A DNA stretch of 64,000 nt from a methanogenic archaeon ISO4-H5 (GCA_001560915.1 CP014214.1:434001-498000); one strand, 5' to 3'; positions 7,585 to 16,508 are shown, counted from the stretch's first letter. Numbers and translations: made by a program. The notes: generated by a model not told the origin, from the letters alone.

Positions 7585-8342
7585 TCATGAGAGGACGTGC
7601 CATCTCCCCCGGATATGCGGAGGGGGAGGCGATCACCTACGGAGAGGCATTCAGCTTCCTCGGAGGAGTCGACGGAAAGACCGGTAAGTTCAATGTCAGG
7701 GATGGTACCATCGACGGCAAGGTGTTCCTGTTCCCCAACGGTAAGGGTTCCACCGTCGGTTCCTATGTCGTATATGATCTGAAGGTCCAGGGACACTGTC
7801 CCGCAGCACTCGTGAACAAGAGTGCGGAGACCATCGTCACCACCGGTGCCGTGATCTCATCCGTGCCCATGGTGGACAACATCGACGTCTCCCTCGTGAG
7901 GGACGGAGACATCGTGGCTGTCGACGGCAGTAAGGGATACATCGAAATCAAGAACGTGAAGGAAGTGGACATCGTCTCCTCCATGATCGTGGTCGACGGG
8001 AAATTCCTGATGCTCCACCGCCCCGAGGATGCCCATTCCTACCCGGGCAAATGGTCCCTGGTATCCGGCCATGTCGAGTACGGGGAGTCAGCTTCCGAGA
8101 CCTCCAGGAGGGAGATCATGGAAGAGACCCAGATCCCTGTCGGTTATCCCGACGAGGAGCTTCCCGTGTTCCGCGTGAGGGAAGGCAGCACCGTCTACAA
8201 TGTGCATCCCTTCGTCTACAGGCTGAAGTCCGCCGAGGTGAAACTCAACGGAGAGAACACCGAGTTCAGGTGGCTCGCTCCCGAGGAGCTCGATACCTCC
8301 GTATGCGTGGACGGCGTCGACACCATCGTCAAAAACCTTTGA
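7581..8342 (+). CDS. Aconitase X small (swivel) subunit fused to a Nudix hydrolase
   Basis: One 253-residue reading frame with two domains. Residues about 1-130 match the aconitase X swivel subunit (DUF126): RGRAISPGYAEGEAI, LFPNGKGSTVGSYVVYDL and the GAVISSVPMVDNID active-site segment. Residues about 135-253 form a Nudix domain with a full Nudix box, G-x5-E-x7-R-E-x2-E-E (GHVEYGESASETSRREIMEE). The junction is continuous in frame. The start ATG overlaps the stop of the large subunit (ATGA), so the genes are co-translated. Swivel subunits are normally about 130-140 residues and stand alone. The Nudix partner presumably cleaves a diphosphate connected with isoprenoid precursors, or is only physically tethered; the substrate is unknown. 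Confidence 0.9.
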   Translation: MIMRGRAISPGYAEGEAITYGEAFSFLGGVDGKTGKFNVRDGTIDGKVFLFPNGKGSTVGSYVVYDLKVQGHCPAALVNKSAETIVTTGAVISSVPMVDNIDVSLVRDGDIVAVDGSKGYIEIKNVKEVDIVSSMIVVDGKFLMLHRPEDAHSYPGKWSLVSGHVEYGESASETSRREIMEETQIPVGYPDEELPVFRVREGSTVYNVHPFVYRLKSAEVKLNGENTEFRWLAPEELDTSVCVDGVDTIVKNL

Positions 8343-8350
8343 AACTCTTT

Positions 8351-8366
8351 GCCCCCAATAGGGGGC
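8351..8366 (+). terminator. Terminator of the aconitase X operon
   Basis: GCCCCC (8351-8356), loop AATA, GGGGGC (8361-8366), followed by a T-rich stretch toward 8380. Confidence 0.6.
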
Positions 8367-8407
8367 ACATTTACCATTTTCCAATTGCTGGGTATGTGAA
8401 AAAATGA

Positions 8408-8423
8408 GGGGGATTGCTCCCCC
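8408..8423 (-). terminator. Terminator of ileS
   Basis: GGGGG (8408-8412), ATTGCT loop, CCCCC (8419-8423). On the minus strand it is followed by TCATTTTTTC. Confidence 0.65.
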
Positions 8424-8434
8424 TGTGAAAGGTT

Positions 8435-11386
8435 TCAGATCTTGGAGGAGGACACCCCGACGGTGATGACCTTTCCGTTAATCTCGAGGTCCTCCACGCG
8501 CTCGCCGGCGGGGGCGTCGGTGTAGGTGATCTGCTTGGCGCGGACTTCTCCGCAGATGTGTTCCTGCCAGACCTTGAAGAGCTCGACCAGGTGGTCTTCG
8601 GCCTTCACGTCGCAGAAGATGAACTCCTCGACGTTGAGCTTCATGTTCTTCCTCATCTGCTGGATAGCCCTGATGAGGTCCCTGCCCCAGCCCTCTGCCT
8701 CGATCTCGGGGGTGACGGTGGGGTCGATGAACAGCTCTCCCTCACCGAAGTCGACGGGTTCGACGTCGATGGGGGCTTTCTCGCCTGCTCCGAGGTAACC
8801 GATCTTCTTGATGTTGACCTGCTGTGCCAGGATGTCGTTGAAGACCTTCACCGCATCGTTGACGGAGACATCGGTTCCGTGGATGTAGACGGCATTGAGG
8901 GGCCACCTCTTCTTGCTGCCCATCTTCTCCCTCTCGCTGGCGACGACGGCGTTGATCTTCTGGACCAGTGCCATGCTGTGCTCGATGTCCTCGTCGATGA
9001 GGCTTGCGTCTCCCTTCTGCCAGTCCTCCATGTGGACGGTGAGTTTGCTGCCACCCATGGCGGAGTAGACCCTGTCGGTGATGTGAGGGCAGACGGGTGC
9101 CATGGCGACAGCCACGGACATGATGGCCCTGTAAAGGGTGAAGTATGCCGCGGTCTTGGCGTCGGTGGACTCCTCGTCCCAGCTCCTGTCCCTTACCAGG
9201 TGCAGGTACCAGCGGGAGAGGTCTTCCATGATGTAGTCGGTGAGGGCGCGTGCCACCTTGTGGAGCTCCCTGGTCTCGAGGGCTTCGGTAACGGCCATCT
9301 TCATCTTCTCGGTCCTGGAGAGCATCCACCTGTCCTCGTTGCTGAGGCTGGCCTTCATGTTCTCGAGGGTGTGGGCGGCGGGGTCGAAGCTGTCGAGCAC
9401 CATGTACATGGAAGCGAAGTTGACTACGTTCCAATAGGTGTTGAGCACTTTCCACGCATCCTTGGGGCCGAGCTTCTGGAAGGAGGTGTCCTCCCAGGGT
9501 GCATTGGCCATGATCATGTAGTACCTGAGGGAATCGGCTCCGTACTGCTCGATGACCTCCTCGGGGGTCACGACGTTTCCGAGGGATTTGGACATCTTCC
9601 TTCCCTTGGAGTCGAGCATCCATCCGTGCATCATGACTTCGTCGTAAGGTGCCCTGTCGAAAGACACCACTCCGGCGGCGAGCTGGGTATAGAACCATCC
9701 GCGGGTCTGGTCGTGGGCTTCCACGATGAACCTCGGGGGCCACCATTTCTCGAACTCGTCCTTCTTGTGGGGGTAGCCGAGGTCGGCCCAGGAGGCGACT
9801 CCGGAGTCGAACCAGACATCGAGGACGTCGGGGACCCTGTGCATGGTCTTGCCGCACTTGGGGCACTTGAAGGTGACCTTGTCGATCCAGGGCCTGTGGG
9901 TGTCCATGCCCTCGGTGTAACCCTCTCCTTCCTTCAGCTCCTCGTACTGTCCGACGACCTTCTTGGTGCCGCAGGAGCACTCCCATACGGGAAGGGGGAT
10001 TCCCCAGAACCTCTGCCTGGAGATGCACCAGTCTCTGGCGCCGTCGACCCAGTTCTTCTCTCTGCCGGAGCCGGCCCAGTCAGGGACCCATTTGACACGG
10101 TCGATCTCGGAGAGCATCTTGTCCTTAACCCTGGGGACATCGATGAACCACTGGCGGGTGTTCCTGTAGATGATGGGGGTCTTGCACCTCCAGCAGTGTC
10201 CGTACCTGTGCTTGATCTTGGATGTGTTGTAGAGCAGACCCTTCTCCTTGAGGTAGGCGATGACATCATCGTTGGTGGTCCTGACCTTCTTACCCTCCAT
10301 CATGGGGAAGGCGTCGGTGAACCTTCCGGCCTCGTTAACAGGACAGAAGGGGATGAGGCCGTACCTCTTTCCGGTGTCGTAGTCGTCGGGTCCGAATCCG
10401 GGGGCGGTGTGGACGCATCCGGTGTTGTCCTTCTCGACGTATTCTGCATCGAGGACCCTGTAGGTGTACTCGGTCCTCTGGAGGGCGTCGCCGATCTCGA
10501 AGGGAGGCAGGTAGTGGGTGCCGACGAGGTCCTTTCCGTTCATCTCGGAGAGGATCTCGAAGGAGGTGTATCCTCCCGCTTTCATGACATACTCTGCCTG
10601 GGACTTCATGATGATGACGGTCTCGGAACCCGAGTCGCCGGACATCTTCACCTTGGCGTAGGTCTCGGCGGGGTGGACTGCCACGGCCATGTTGGACGGG
10701 AGGGTCCAGGGGGTGGTGGTCCAGATGAGGATGGAGACATCCTTCTCGTCCCTCAGGGGGAACCTGACCATGACGGAGGGGTCGGTCTCGTCGGAGTAGT
10801 CGATCTCCGCCTCGGCGAGTGCGGTCTCGCAGCGGGGACACCAGGTGACGACCCTGCTGGAATCCTTGAGGAGTCCCTTGTTGTAGGCCTGCTGAACGGC
10901 CCACCAGCCGGACTCCATGTAATCTAATTTGAGGGTCTGATAGGGCTTCTCCCAGTCCATCCATACACCGAGCTGTTTGAATGCCTCGGTCATGGTGCCG
11001 TGGAGGCCGTAAGCGAATTCCTGGCAGGTCTCGACGAACTTGTCGATTCCGATCTCCTCGATGATCTGTTTCTTGGAGTGCACCCCGATCTTCTTCTCGA
11101 CCTGGACCTCGATGGGGAGTCCGTGCATGTCGAAACCGGGCTGGTCGCGGACATTGTATCCGTTCATCCTCCAGTACCTGATGAGGATGTCCTTGACGGT
11201 CTTGTTCATGGCCGTTCCGAGGTGGATGGAACCGGTGGTGTAGGGCGGTCCGTCGACGAAGTAGAAGTTTTCTCCGTCCTTCCTCATCTCTTTGGTCTTT
11301 TCATAAGCGTGCTCGGATTTCCAGAATTCCTGGATCTCCTTCTCCAACTTTGGAGCGGAATAACTGCCTTGGATCTGCTTTATCAT
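8435..11386 (-). CDS. ileS: Isoleucyl-tRNA synthetase
   Basis: The 983-residue class Ia synthetase charges tRNA-Ile. It has the HIGH-type motif in PPYTTGSIHLGTAMNK, the KMSKSLGN loop, the IleRS-specific RDQPGFDMHGLPIEV segment, and the CP1 editing domain containing WTTTPWTLPSNMAVAV. Cys-rich zinc modules CWRCKTPII, CSCGTKK and CPKCGKTMH are visible, and FDSGVASWADLGYP marks the IleRS rather than ValRS or LeuRS core. Length and C-terminal extension fit the archaeal/eukaryotic type. It is separated by 85 bp from the upstream DMT transporter gene on the same strand, with its own leader, and ends before a good terminator. Confidence 0.97.
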   Translation of the reverse strand: MIKQIQGSYSAPKLEKEIQEFWKSEHAYEKTKEMRKDGENFYFVDGPPYTTGSIHLGTAMNKTVKDILIRYWRMNGYNVRDQPGFDMHGLPIEVQVEKKIGVHSKKQIIEEIGIDKFVETCQEFAYGLHGTMTEAFKQLGVWMDWEKPYQTLKLDYMESGWWAVQQAYNKGLLKDSSRVVTWCPRCETALAEAEIDYSDETDPSVMVRFPLRDEKDVSILIWTTTPWTLPSNMAVAVHPAETYAKVKMSGDSGSETVIIMKSQAEYVMKAGGYTSFEILSEMNGKDLVGTHYLPPFEIGDALQRTEYTYRVLDAEYVEKDNTGCVHTAPGFGPDDYDTGKRYGLIPFCPVNEAGRFTDAFPMMEGKKVRTTNDDVIAYLKEKGLLYNTSKIKHRYGHCWRCKTPIIYRNTRQWFIDVPRVKDKMLSEIDRVKWVPDWAGSGREKNWVDGARDWCISRQRFWGIPLPVWECSCGTKKVVGQYEELKEGEGYTEGMDTHRPWIDKVTFKCPKCGKTMHRVPDVLDVWFDSGVASWADLGYPHKKDEFEKWWPPRFIVEAHDQTRGWFYTQLAAGVVSFDRAPYDEVMMHGWMLDSKGRKMSKSLGNVVTPEEVIEQYGADSLRYYMIMANAPWEDTSFQKLGPKDAWKVLNTYWNVVNFASMYMVLDSFDPAAHTLENMKASLSNEDRWMLSRTEKMKMAVTEALETRELHKVARALTDYIMEDLSRWYLHLVRDRSWDEESTDAKTAAYFTLYRAIMSVAVAMAPVCPHITDRVYSAMGGSKLTVHMEDWQKGDASLIDEDIEHSMALVQKINAVVASEREKMGSKKRWPLNAVYIHGTDVSVNDAVKVFNDILAQQVNIKKIGYLGAGEKAPIDVEPVDFGEGELFIDPTVTPEIEAEGWGRDLIRAIQQMRKNMKLNVEEFIFCDVKAEDHLVELFKVWQEHICGEVRAKQITYTDAPAGERVEDLEINGKVITVGVSSSKI

Positions 11387-11471
11387 CGCAATTCCTCAAA
11401 TCCGGGGTTATCTTAACCGGATGTGAACCAGCGCATTGGGTCCGATTATATATAGACGCGCCCGCGGGAAC

Positions 11472-12365
11472 TCATCTCGGAGCGCCTGGGATATGCCTGC
11501 CGGTTCTGCTCTCGAAGAGCTCCATGCCTATCGCTCCTGTCAGTATCAGTAGGGCGCCGAGCCATTGTTCGGAGTACAGGGATTCTCCCAGGAGCACCAC
11601 TCCCGCCAGCAGGGCGGACAGCGGTTCCAGATATCCCCAGACCGAGATCGTCTGCGTGTGGAGCTTCGGTATGGTGGAGAAATACAGCAGGCATCCGAAG
11701 GCGGTATTGGCAAGACCCAGCACCAGTATCGGTAACCAATCATCCGACTGAACGGAAATTGTTGCACCGGATGTCGCCAGCGAATAGACGAGGACGGTGG
11801 CGAAGGCTGCCAGCAGCTGAATGGAGGAGTTCTCCAGACCGTCCACGCCGGTGACTTTCTTCCCGAACACCAGCATCGCGGCGTGCGCCAGTGCGGAACC
11901 GATACCGAGGAGATATCCCAGAGGGTCGACGTCTGAGCTTACGGATCTGATGCACATCAGGATGGCGCCGATTAGTACTGCGGCGAAACCTATGAGTCCG
12001 GGTGCGGTGAGCTTCTCCTTGAAGATTACGGGGGAGAGAATCAGCACCACGGCGGGTCCGCAGTAGTAGAGCATGGAGGAGATCCCTACACCTGCCAGGA
12101 TGTATGCCTCGTAGAGGAAGATCCAGCTTATCCCCAGGGTGATCCCGGAACCGAGGACGTACAGCATCTGCCTCCTGTCCTCGGGCATGGTGAATCTCCT
12201 CCCGAGGATCACTGCAGTAATGGTAAGGGCAGAACCTCCGATGAGTGTCCTCAGCAGCACTATCTGGTTGCTGGGGAGGTCGATCTGGTTCGCTACCGCT
12301 CCGTTCGTACCGAACAGGACGAGGGAGAATAGGAACAGTGTGAAGGTTCTGTCAGTGTTGTTCAC
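11472..12365 (-). CDS. EamA/DMT-superfamily transporter
   Basis: A 297-residue integral membrane protein with about ten hydrophobic helices in two EamA repeats. Examples are FTLFLFSLVLFGTNGAVAN at the N-terminus and GYLEPLSALLAGVVLLGE near the C-terminus, the latter being the conserved P-containing helix of the second repeat. DMT carriers export amino acids or other metabolites. It is transcribed divergently from the LysR gene at 12446, the classical arrangement for a LysR-regulated exporter, with an 80-bp AT-rich shared promoter region. The substrate cannot be told from sequence. Confidence 0.88.
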   Translation of the reverse strand: MNNTDRTFTLFLFSLVLFGTNGAVANQIDLPSNQIVLLRTLIGGSALTITAVILGRRFTMPEDRRQMLYVLGSGITLGISWIFLYEAYILAGVGISSMLYYCGPAVVLILSPVIFKEKLTAPGLIGFAAVLIGAILMCIRSVSSDVDPLGYLLGIGSALAHAAMLVFGKKVTGVDGLENSSIQLLAAFATVLVYSLATSGATISVQSDDWLPILVLGLANTAFGCLLYFSTIPKLHTQTISVWGYLEPLSALLAGVVLLGESLYSEQWLGALLILTGAIGMELFESRTGRHIPGAPR

Positions 12366-12445
12366 GATTTCGATGAATAAATCAGATGTATATGAATTAA
12401 TTTATATCAAAAACAGATATATGTATTCGATAAACGGATGATATC

Positions 12446-13312
12446 ATGGAAACAAACCTCCTGAAATACCTCGCATTCACCGAGATCGGGGAAGGGAAGA
12501 GTTTCACTGAAGCATCCGAGATTCTCGGTGTATCCCAATCCGGAATCAGCAGGATGATATCCGATCTGGAGACCGATTGGGGGTTCAGGCTTTTCGAGAG
12601 GGATCGCAACGGGGTCCAGCTCACTCGCGAGGGAAGCGCCCTCCTCCCTTATGCCAAGGCACTGTGTTCCGATTTCAAATCGCTGGAGAGTGCGGTCTCC
12701 GGTCTGAAGGACCCTTCCCGCGGACACCTGAGGATAGGGGTGTTCTCCAGTGTAGCCACATACTGGATTCCGAAGATAGTGTCCCGTTTCAAGGAGGATT
12801 ACCCGGATGTCACCTACGATCTTCTCCTGGGGGATTATGCCGAACTGGAGGAATGGGTAGCCGAAGGGTCGGCCGATTTCGCATTCTCGCACAAACCCGC
12901 CTCCCCGGATTTGGATTGGGAACTGCTCGATATGGACGAGTATCTCGCGGTAATGAGAGACGATGACCCAATGGCCATGGAGGATTACTGTCCCGCCCAT
13001 TGTCTGGAGGGGGTACCGTTCATGCTGCTGGAACGCGGAGGCAGGTCGGAGGTCGGGAACTATCTGGAGGAGAACCGCGTGCATCCCGATATCAGGTTCA
13101 GGACCTGGGACGATTATTCGGTAATGTCGATGGTCTCATCGGGTCTGGGTACCGGGGTGCTGCCCTCCCTGATTCTGAAGAACCTCCCTGACAGGGTGGT
13201 CACACGTCCCCTGAAACCCCCTCTTTTCAGAGAAATCGGTATCATAAGCAGAAAAGGACGTCCGCTCACGCCGGTGGCGGACAGATTCATGGATTATCTG
13301 AAGTACCGCTGA
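12446..13312 (+). CDS. LysR-family transcriptional regulator
   Basis: The 288-residue protein starts with a winged helix-turn-helix (METNLLKYLAFTEIGEGKSFTEASEILGVSQSGISRMISDL...) in which SQSGISRMISDLE is the recognition helix, followed by the LysR linker helix and a two-lobed effector domain from about residue 88 (RGHLRIGVFSSVATYWIP). LysR proteins bind upstream of a divergent target and respond to a small metabolite. The target here is probably the EamA exporter next door and its own gene. It ends directly against the convergent ThiF-fold gene (13312/13313). Confidence 0.93.
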   Translation: METNLLKYLAFTEIGEGKSFTEASEILGVSQSGISRMISDLETDWGFRLFERDRNGVQLTREGSALLPYAKALCSDFKSLESAVSGLKDPSRGHLRIGVFSSVATYWIPKIVSRFKEDYPDVTYDLLLGDYAELEEWVAEGSADFAFSHKPASPDLDWELLDMDEYLAVMRDDDPMAMEDYCPAHCLEGVPFMLLERGGRSEVGNYLEENRVHPDIRFRTWDDYSVMSMVSSGLGTGVLPSLILKNLPDRVVTRPLKPPLFREIGIISRKGRPLTPVADRFMDYLKYR

Positions 13313-14020
13313 TCAGCAGCCGGTTATGCGGCGGATGACGAGCGACGCCAACGTCATTCCGAAAATGGCAGGAACCGTCGGCAGGGATCCGAGGACACCC
13401 TTTCCGTGTTCGTCCCTCTTCTCCGTCTTCACCGTCACAGGCTCTGTGGAGTAGACGCAGGTCATATCGGAAGTGTCGACATCCCTCATCTGCTTCCTCA
13501 GCTGTGAAGCGAGGGGGCAGGTGTCGGTCTTCTTCAGGGTGGCGATGCGTACGGCCGAAGGATCGAAGTGCATGGCGGCACCCATCGAGGCGTAAACAGG
13601 GAGTCCCCTGTCCAATGCGGCCTTGTCGATCACCGCTTTGTTCCCGATGGTATCGATGGCATCCACGAGGATGTCCCAGTCGCCTTCGAGGATCATATCG
13701 ACGTTATCGGTGGAGATGTACTCATCGATGCCTTCGATGTCTATGTCGGGATTGATGAGACGGGCTCTTTCGCATGCAACTTCCGATTTTATCCTGCCGA
13801 CGGTTTCCGTGGTGCAGAGCACCTGACGGTTGAGATTGCTTTCAGAGAATACGTCCTTGTCTACTACGCGGAGTTTGCCGATACCTGCTCTCACGAGACC
13901 TTCAATCACGTATCCTCCGACGGCACCGCAGCCGCAAACGATAACTCTGGCTCTTCTGAGTTTTTCGATGCCGTCGTCTCCGACGAGGATGCGGGTGCGG
14001 TCATACATGGACTCCGTCAT
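13313..14020 (-). CDS. tcdA: ThiF/HesA-family E1-like protein, probable tRNA threonylcarbamoyladenosine dehydratase
   Basis: The 235-residue protein carries the E1-like nucleotide-binding loop VIVCGCGAVGGYVIEGLVRAG, the NLNRQ motif for ATP binding (SESNLNRQVLCT), DILVDAIDTIGNK, and ends with TVPAIFGMTLASLVI. The overall order and short length fit TcdA/CsdL, which cyclises N6-threonylcarbamoyladenosine at position 37 of tRNA. There is no ubiquitin-like partner or catalytic rhodanese domain nearby. It is the last gene of the rpe-fen-tatD-tcdA operon; its ATG overlaps the tatD stop (ATGA at 14017-14020). Alternative members (MoeB, ThiF) cannot be fully excluded. Confidence 0.82.
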   Translation of the reverse strand: MTESMYDRTRILVGDDGIEKLRRARVIVCGCGAVGGYVIEGLVRAGIGKLRVVDKDVFSESNLNRQVLCTTETVGRIKSEVACERARLINPDIDIEGIDEYISTDNVDMILEGDWDILVDAIDTIGNKAVIDKAALDRGLPVYASMGAAMHFDPSAVRIATLKKTDTCPLASQLRKQMRDVDTSDMTCVYSTEPVTVKTEKRDEHGKGVLGSLPTVPAIFGMTLASLVIRRITGC

Positions 14021-14718
14021 TGGATTGCTCTCCTTGCGTTCTCGAGCGTGATCCCGGCCAGTTCGTCGGGCTCGATCGACATGATATTTGTGAGCTCCGT
14101 GATAAATCCCTCCATTGTCGTGAACCCGCGGGGCGCGAACGGATAGTCAGTCTCCAGAAGCAATCTGTTACGGGGAATCTTTGCGACGAGTTCCTTCATA
14201 TGCTCCTTCGATTTGGTGAGTATGCGGGGATTGACGCTGAAATAGCAGTTCAGGCCCGAGAATGGCGATATATCGGACTTGAACGAGTGTAGGATGATGC
14301 TTCTGCAGCCCCTCCCGTGCTGTTTCAGGAGGCGCACGATCTCTCCGTCGCATCCGATGTTGTGGATGTTCACCGAACGCCCGAAATCCGAGGCGAGGTC
14401 AACCTGTTCTGCGAATGCTTCAATCTGTTTTTCCATGTCGGGATGTTTGCTGTCGAGACCTATCTCCCCCACCTGTATTCCGGTGTCCGATTCGAGCAGG
14501 GAAACCAGTTCCTGCCTTGACGAATCATTCCATTCGCCGATGTGCCAGGGGTGGACTCCGCAGAACCTCACGACTTCCCCTTTGAGTCCGGGCAGAGCAG
14601 ATTGCCATTCGGAAGGAACGGCGGAACAGGTGAAGAACAGATTGCCTTCGGAGATATCGGGATAACCCTGTCCGAACGCCCCATCCGCCAAATGGATGTG
14701 AGCGTCCGCGAACATCAT
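14017..14718 (-). CDS. TatD-family metal-dependent hydrolase
   Basis: The 233-residue protein begins MMFADAHIHLADGAFGQGYP, with the H-x-H metal ligands after the first strand, then FCGVHPWHIGEW, VGEIGLDSKHPD with the bridging Glu, SVNIHNIGCDGEI, the IILHSFKSDIS histidine and the C-terminal LLLETDYPFAPRGF containing the final Asp. This is the amidohydrolase-type TIM barrel of the TatD DNase group, somewhat shorter than bacterial TatD (about 260). The start is the ATG at 14716-14718, overlapping the last base of the FEN-1 stop. Coupling to a flap nuclease suggests a DNA-metabolism role, but the family has several activities. Confidence 0.85.
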   Translation of the reverse strand: MMFADAHIHLADGAFGQGYPDISEGNLFFTCSAVPSEWQSALPGLKGEVVRFCGVHPWHIGEWNDSSRQELVSLLESDTGIQVGEIGLDSKHPDMEKQIEAFAEQVDLASDFGRSVNIHNIGCDGEIVRLLKQHGRGCRSIILHSFKSDISPFSGLNCYFSVNPRILTKSKEHMKELVAKIPRNRLLLETDYPFAPRGFTTMEGFITELTNIMSIEPDELAGITLENARRAIQ

Positions 14719-15746
14719 CAGAACCACGAATCCAGGGATCTCTGGCGTCTCTTTGCTTCGGCTTCCTTGCGGGCCTTCTCGATTCTGTCGAGGGCGGAAT
14801 TGACCCTGCCTGCATCGAAATCGTAGGAGACCAGCATGTCGACCACGGCCTGTCTGTCCACGGGTTTGTACTTGGTGTCGTACTCGGTGGAACCCTCGTA
14901 GTTCAGGAAGATGTCCCTGATCTGCTCGTAATCCGGAATCCTCTCGCCGATCTTGGTCATCACGGTCTCGAGGTCTCCGTTGTCCTTGATGAGTTTCAGA
15001 GCCTTCTTGGGTCCGATGCCCTTGATTCCCTGGTTGAAGTCGGTGCCGATGAGCATGCACATGTCAACCAGCTGCTCGCGGGTGATGCCCAGGGATGAAA
15101 GGAACTCGGAGGAGTCGATGCATTCGGTCTTGATCTCCCTGTAGATGTCCTTGCCGGGGACCTTCCTCCTTCCGGTGAGGGTCAGGTTCCTCACGAGTAT
15201 GGGAGTCCCGAACAGCAGCGAGTCGAAATCCTGGGAGGCGGCCGCCCAGACGTCGTTGCGTCTGCACATAAATGCCGCTTCCTGCTCTCCGTCGGAAGGG
15301 GCCATTACCATGGGGAAGCCCATGTATCCGATGAGTTCCTTGGCGGATTCCCTGACCTCGGGGGTCATGCGGGAGGTCTGCTGTGCCTTGGTGAAAGCGG
15401 TCTTCATGTCCCCTCTCTCCACGGCCTTCTTCCATTCCTCCTCGGCCTTGTCCCTGCGCTGTTTCCTCTCTTCGAGAGTGGCCGCTTTCAGAGGATGCGG
15501 TTTCCCATCGAAGACGAAGATGGGTTCGATCCCGGACTCCACCAGGTTGGCCGTCCTGTACAGGAAACCTGAGAGGTGGGATGTGGTGCGGCCCTGTTTG
15601 TCGCACAGCGGGAATCCGTCGGGCTGACGGATGGCCGACATGAACTGATATGCTATGTTGTATGTGTCGACGGCGACCTTCTTTCCTCTGAGTTCCTCAA
15701 GTTCCAGGACCTTCGGTTCCACGATGTCTGAAAGGTTTACTCCCAT
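14718..15746 (-). CDS. fen: Flap endonuclease 1
   Basis: The 342-residue structure-specific nuclease removes 5' flaps during Okazaki-fragment maturation and repair. It starts MGVNLSDIV, matching the invariant Met-Gly start of FEN-1, where Gly2 sits near the active site; that is why I prefer ATG at 15746 over GTG at 15755. Active-site carboxylates appear in VAVDTYN, IFVFDGKPHPLK, APSDGEQEAAFM, AAASQDFDSLLFG and MCMLIGTDFNQGIKGIGPKKAL (the H2TH K+ site). The C-terminal RQRSLDSWF is a canonical PCNA-interacting peptide (QxxLxxWF). It lies 5 bp after the rpe stop and 1 bp into tatD. Confidence 0.97.
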   Translation of the reverse strand: MGVNLSDIVEPKVLELEELRGKKVAVDTYNIAYQFMSAIRQPDGFPLCDKQGRTTSHLSGFLYRTANLVESGIEPIFVFDGKPHPLKAATLEERKQRRDKAEEEWKKAVERGDMKTAFTKAQQTSRMTPEVRESAKELIGYMGFPMVMAPSDGEQEAAFMCRRNDVWAAASQDFDSLLFGTPILVRNLTLTGRRKVPGKDIYREIKTECIDSSEFLSSLGITREQLVDMCMLIGTDFNQGIKGIGPKKALKLIKDNGDLETVMTKIGERIPDYEQIRDIFLNYEGSTEYDTKYKPVDRQAVVDMLVSYDFDAGRVNSALDRIEKARKEAEAKRRQRSLDSWF

Positions 15747-15751
15747 GGGGA

Positions 15752-16414
15752 TCACTCCGTGTCGGGACCGTATTTCTTCCAGAGGGAGATCTCGTCGGTC
15801 ATGTCATCGAGTTTGAAGAGAGAACTTCCCGCCACCAAGACGGAGGCACCTGCATCAACGACCCTTTTGCCGGTCTCGCGGTTGATACCTCCGTCCACGG
15901 ATATCTCGAGGTGGGGGTTGTGGGCGTTGGCCCATTCCCTGACGAAGGAGATCTTGGGGATGCAGTTCTCGTTAAACTTCTGTCCGCCGAATCCTGCCTT
16001 TACTGACATGATGAGCACCAGGTCCACTCTGTCAAGGTAGGGTTCGATGGCGGATACCGGGGTGTCGGGGTTGATGGTGATGCCTGCCTTCACTCCCGCA
16101 TCTTTGATGAGCTTCAGTGCTTCGTCGGTGCTTCCGGAAGCCTCCTCGTGAACAGTGATGAGGTCCGCTCCGGCTTTGACGAAATCGCCGATGTACCTGG
16201 CCGGATCCTCGATCATCAGGTGGACGTCGAAGGGGAGTTCCGTACAGGGCCTCAGACATTTGATGACCGGTGCGCCGAAGGTAAGGTTGGGGACGAACAT
16301 CCCGTCCATGACATCGAGGTGCACCCAGTCGGCTCCGTACATCTCGATACGGGAGATCTCCTCCCCTACCTTCGAAAAGTCGCATGAGAGCATCGACGGA
16401 GCTATTTTGGTCAT
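15752..16414 (-). CDS. rpe: Ribulose-phosphate 3-epimerase
   Basis: A 220-residue TIM-barrel enzyme that interconverts ribulose 5-phosphate and xylulose 5-phosphate. Signature segments: KIAPSMLSCDFSKVGEEI, ADWVHLDVMDGMFVPNLTFG with the metal-binding His and Asp, PFDVHLMIEDP, VLIMSVKAGFGGQKFNE and SVDGGINRETG. It is the first gene of the operon with fen, tatD and tcdA and is divergent from the ArsR gene. The 93-bp shared region holds a 20-bp perfect palindrome. Pentose supply for nucleotide synthesis makes sense next to DNA-processing genes, though the linkage may be chance. Confidence 0.96.
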   Translation of the reverse strand: MTKIAPSMLSCDFSKVGEEISRIEMYGADWVHLDVMDGMFVPNLTFGAPVIKCLRPCTELPFDVHLMIEDPARYIGDFVKAGADLITVHEEASGSTDEALKLIKDAGVKAGITINPDTPVSAIEPYLDRVDLVLIMSVKAGFGGQKFNENCIPKISFVREWANAHNPHLEISVDGGINRETGKRVVDAGASVLVAGSSLFKLDDMTDEISLWKKYGPDTE

Positions 16415-16468
16415 GTGGGTGTATATGCGTACGTACGTTAAAATCTTTCACGGGACTAAGGATGATAC

Positions 16469-16488
16469 ATTTCAAATACTTTTGAAAT
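16469..16488. promoter_or_regulatory. Perfect 20-bp palindrome between rpe and the ArsR gene
   Basis: ATTTCAAA-TACT-TTTGAAAT: perfect 8-bp arms, 4-bp spacer, overlapping the TATA-like GAAATATA of the + strand gene. It is a likely operator of the ArsR-type regulator. Confidence 0.6.
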
Positions 16489-16494
16489 ATACCC

Positions 16495-16508
16495 TTTCAC
16501 AGGTGAAA
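16495..16508 (+). promoter_or_regulatory. Second palindrome at the ArsR start codon
   Basis: TTTCAC-AG-GTGAAA has perfect 6-bp arms and its last A is the first base of the ATG. A further TTTCAC half-site lies at 16447-16452. Consistent with autoregulation. Confidence 0.5.

Noticed and set aside
8558-10927. 789-codon open frame antisense to ileS
   Set aside because: It is a shadow of the strongly biased ileS codons (Val/Leu/Gly/Asp/His-rich, no motifs); the same holds for the long frames opposite carB (51141-52724, 55863-58409).
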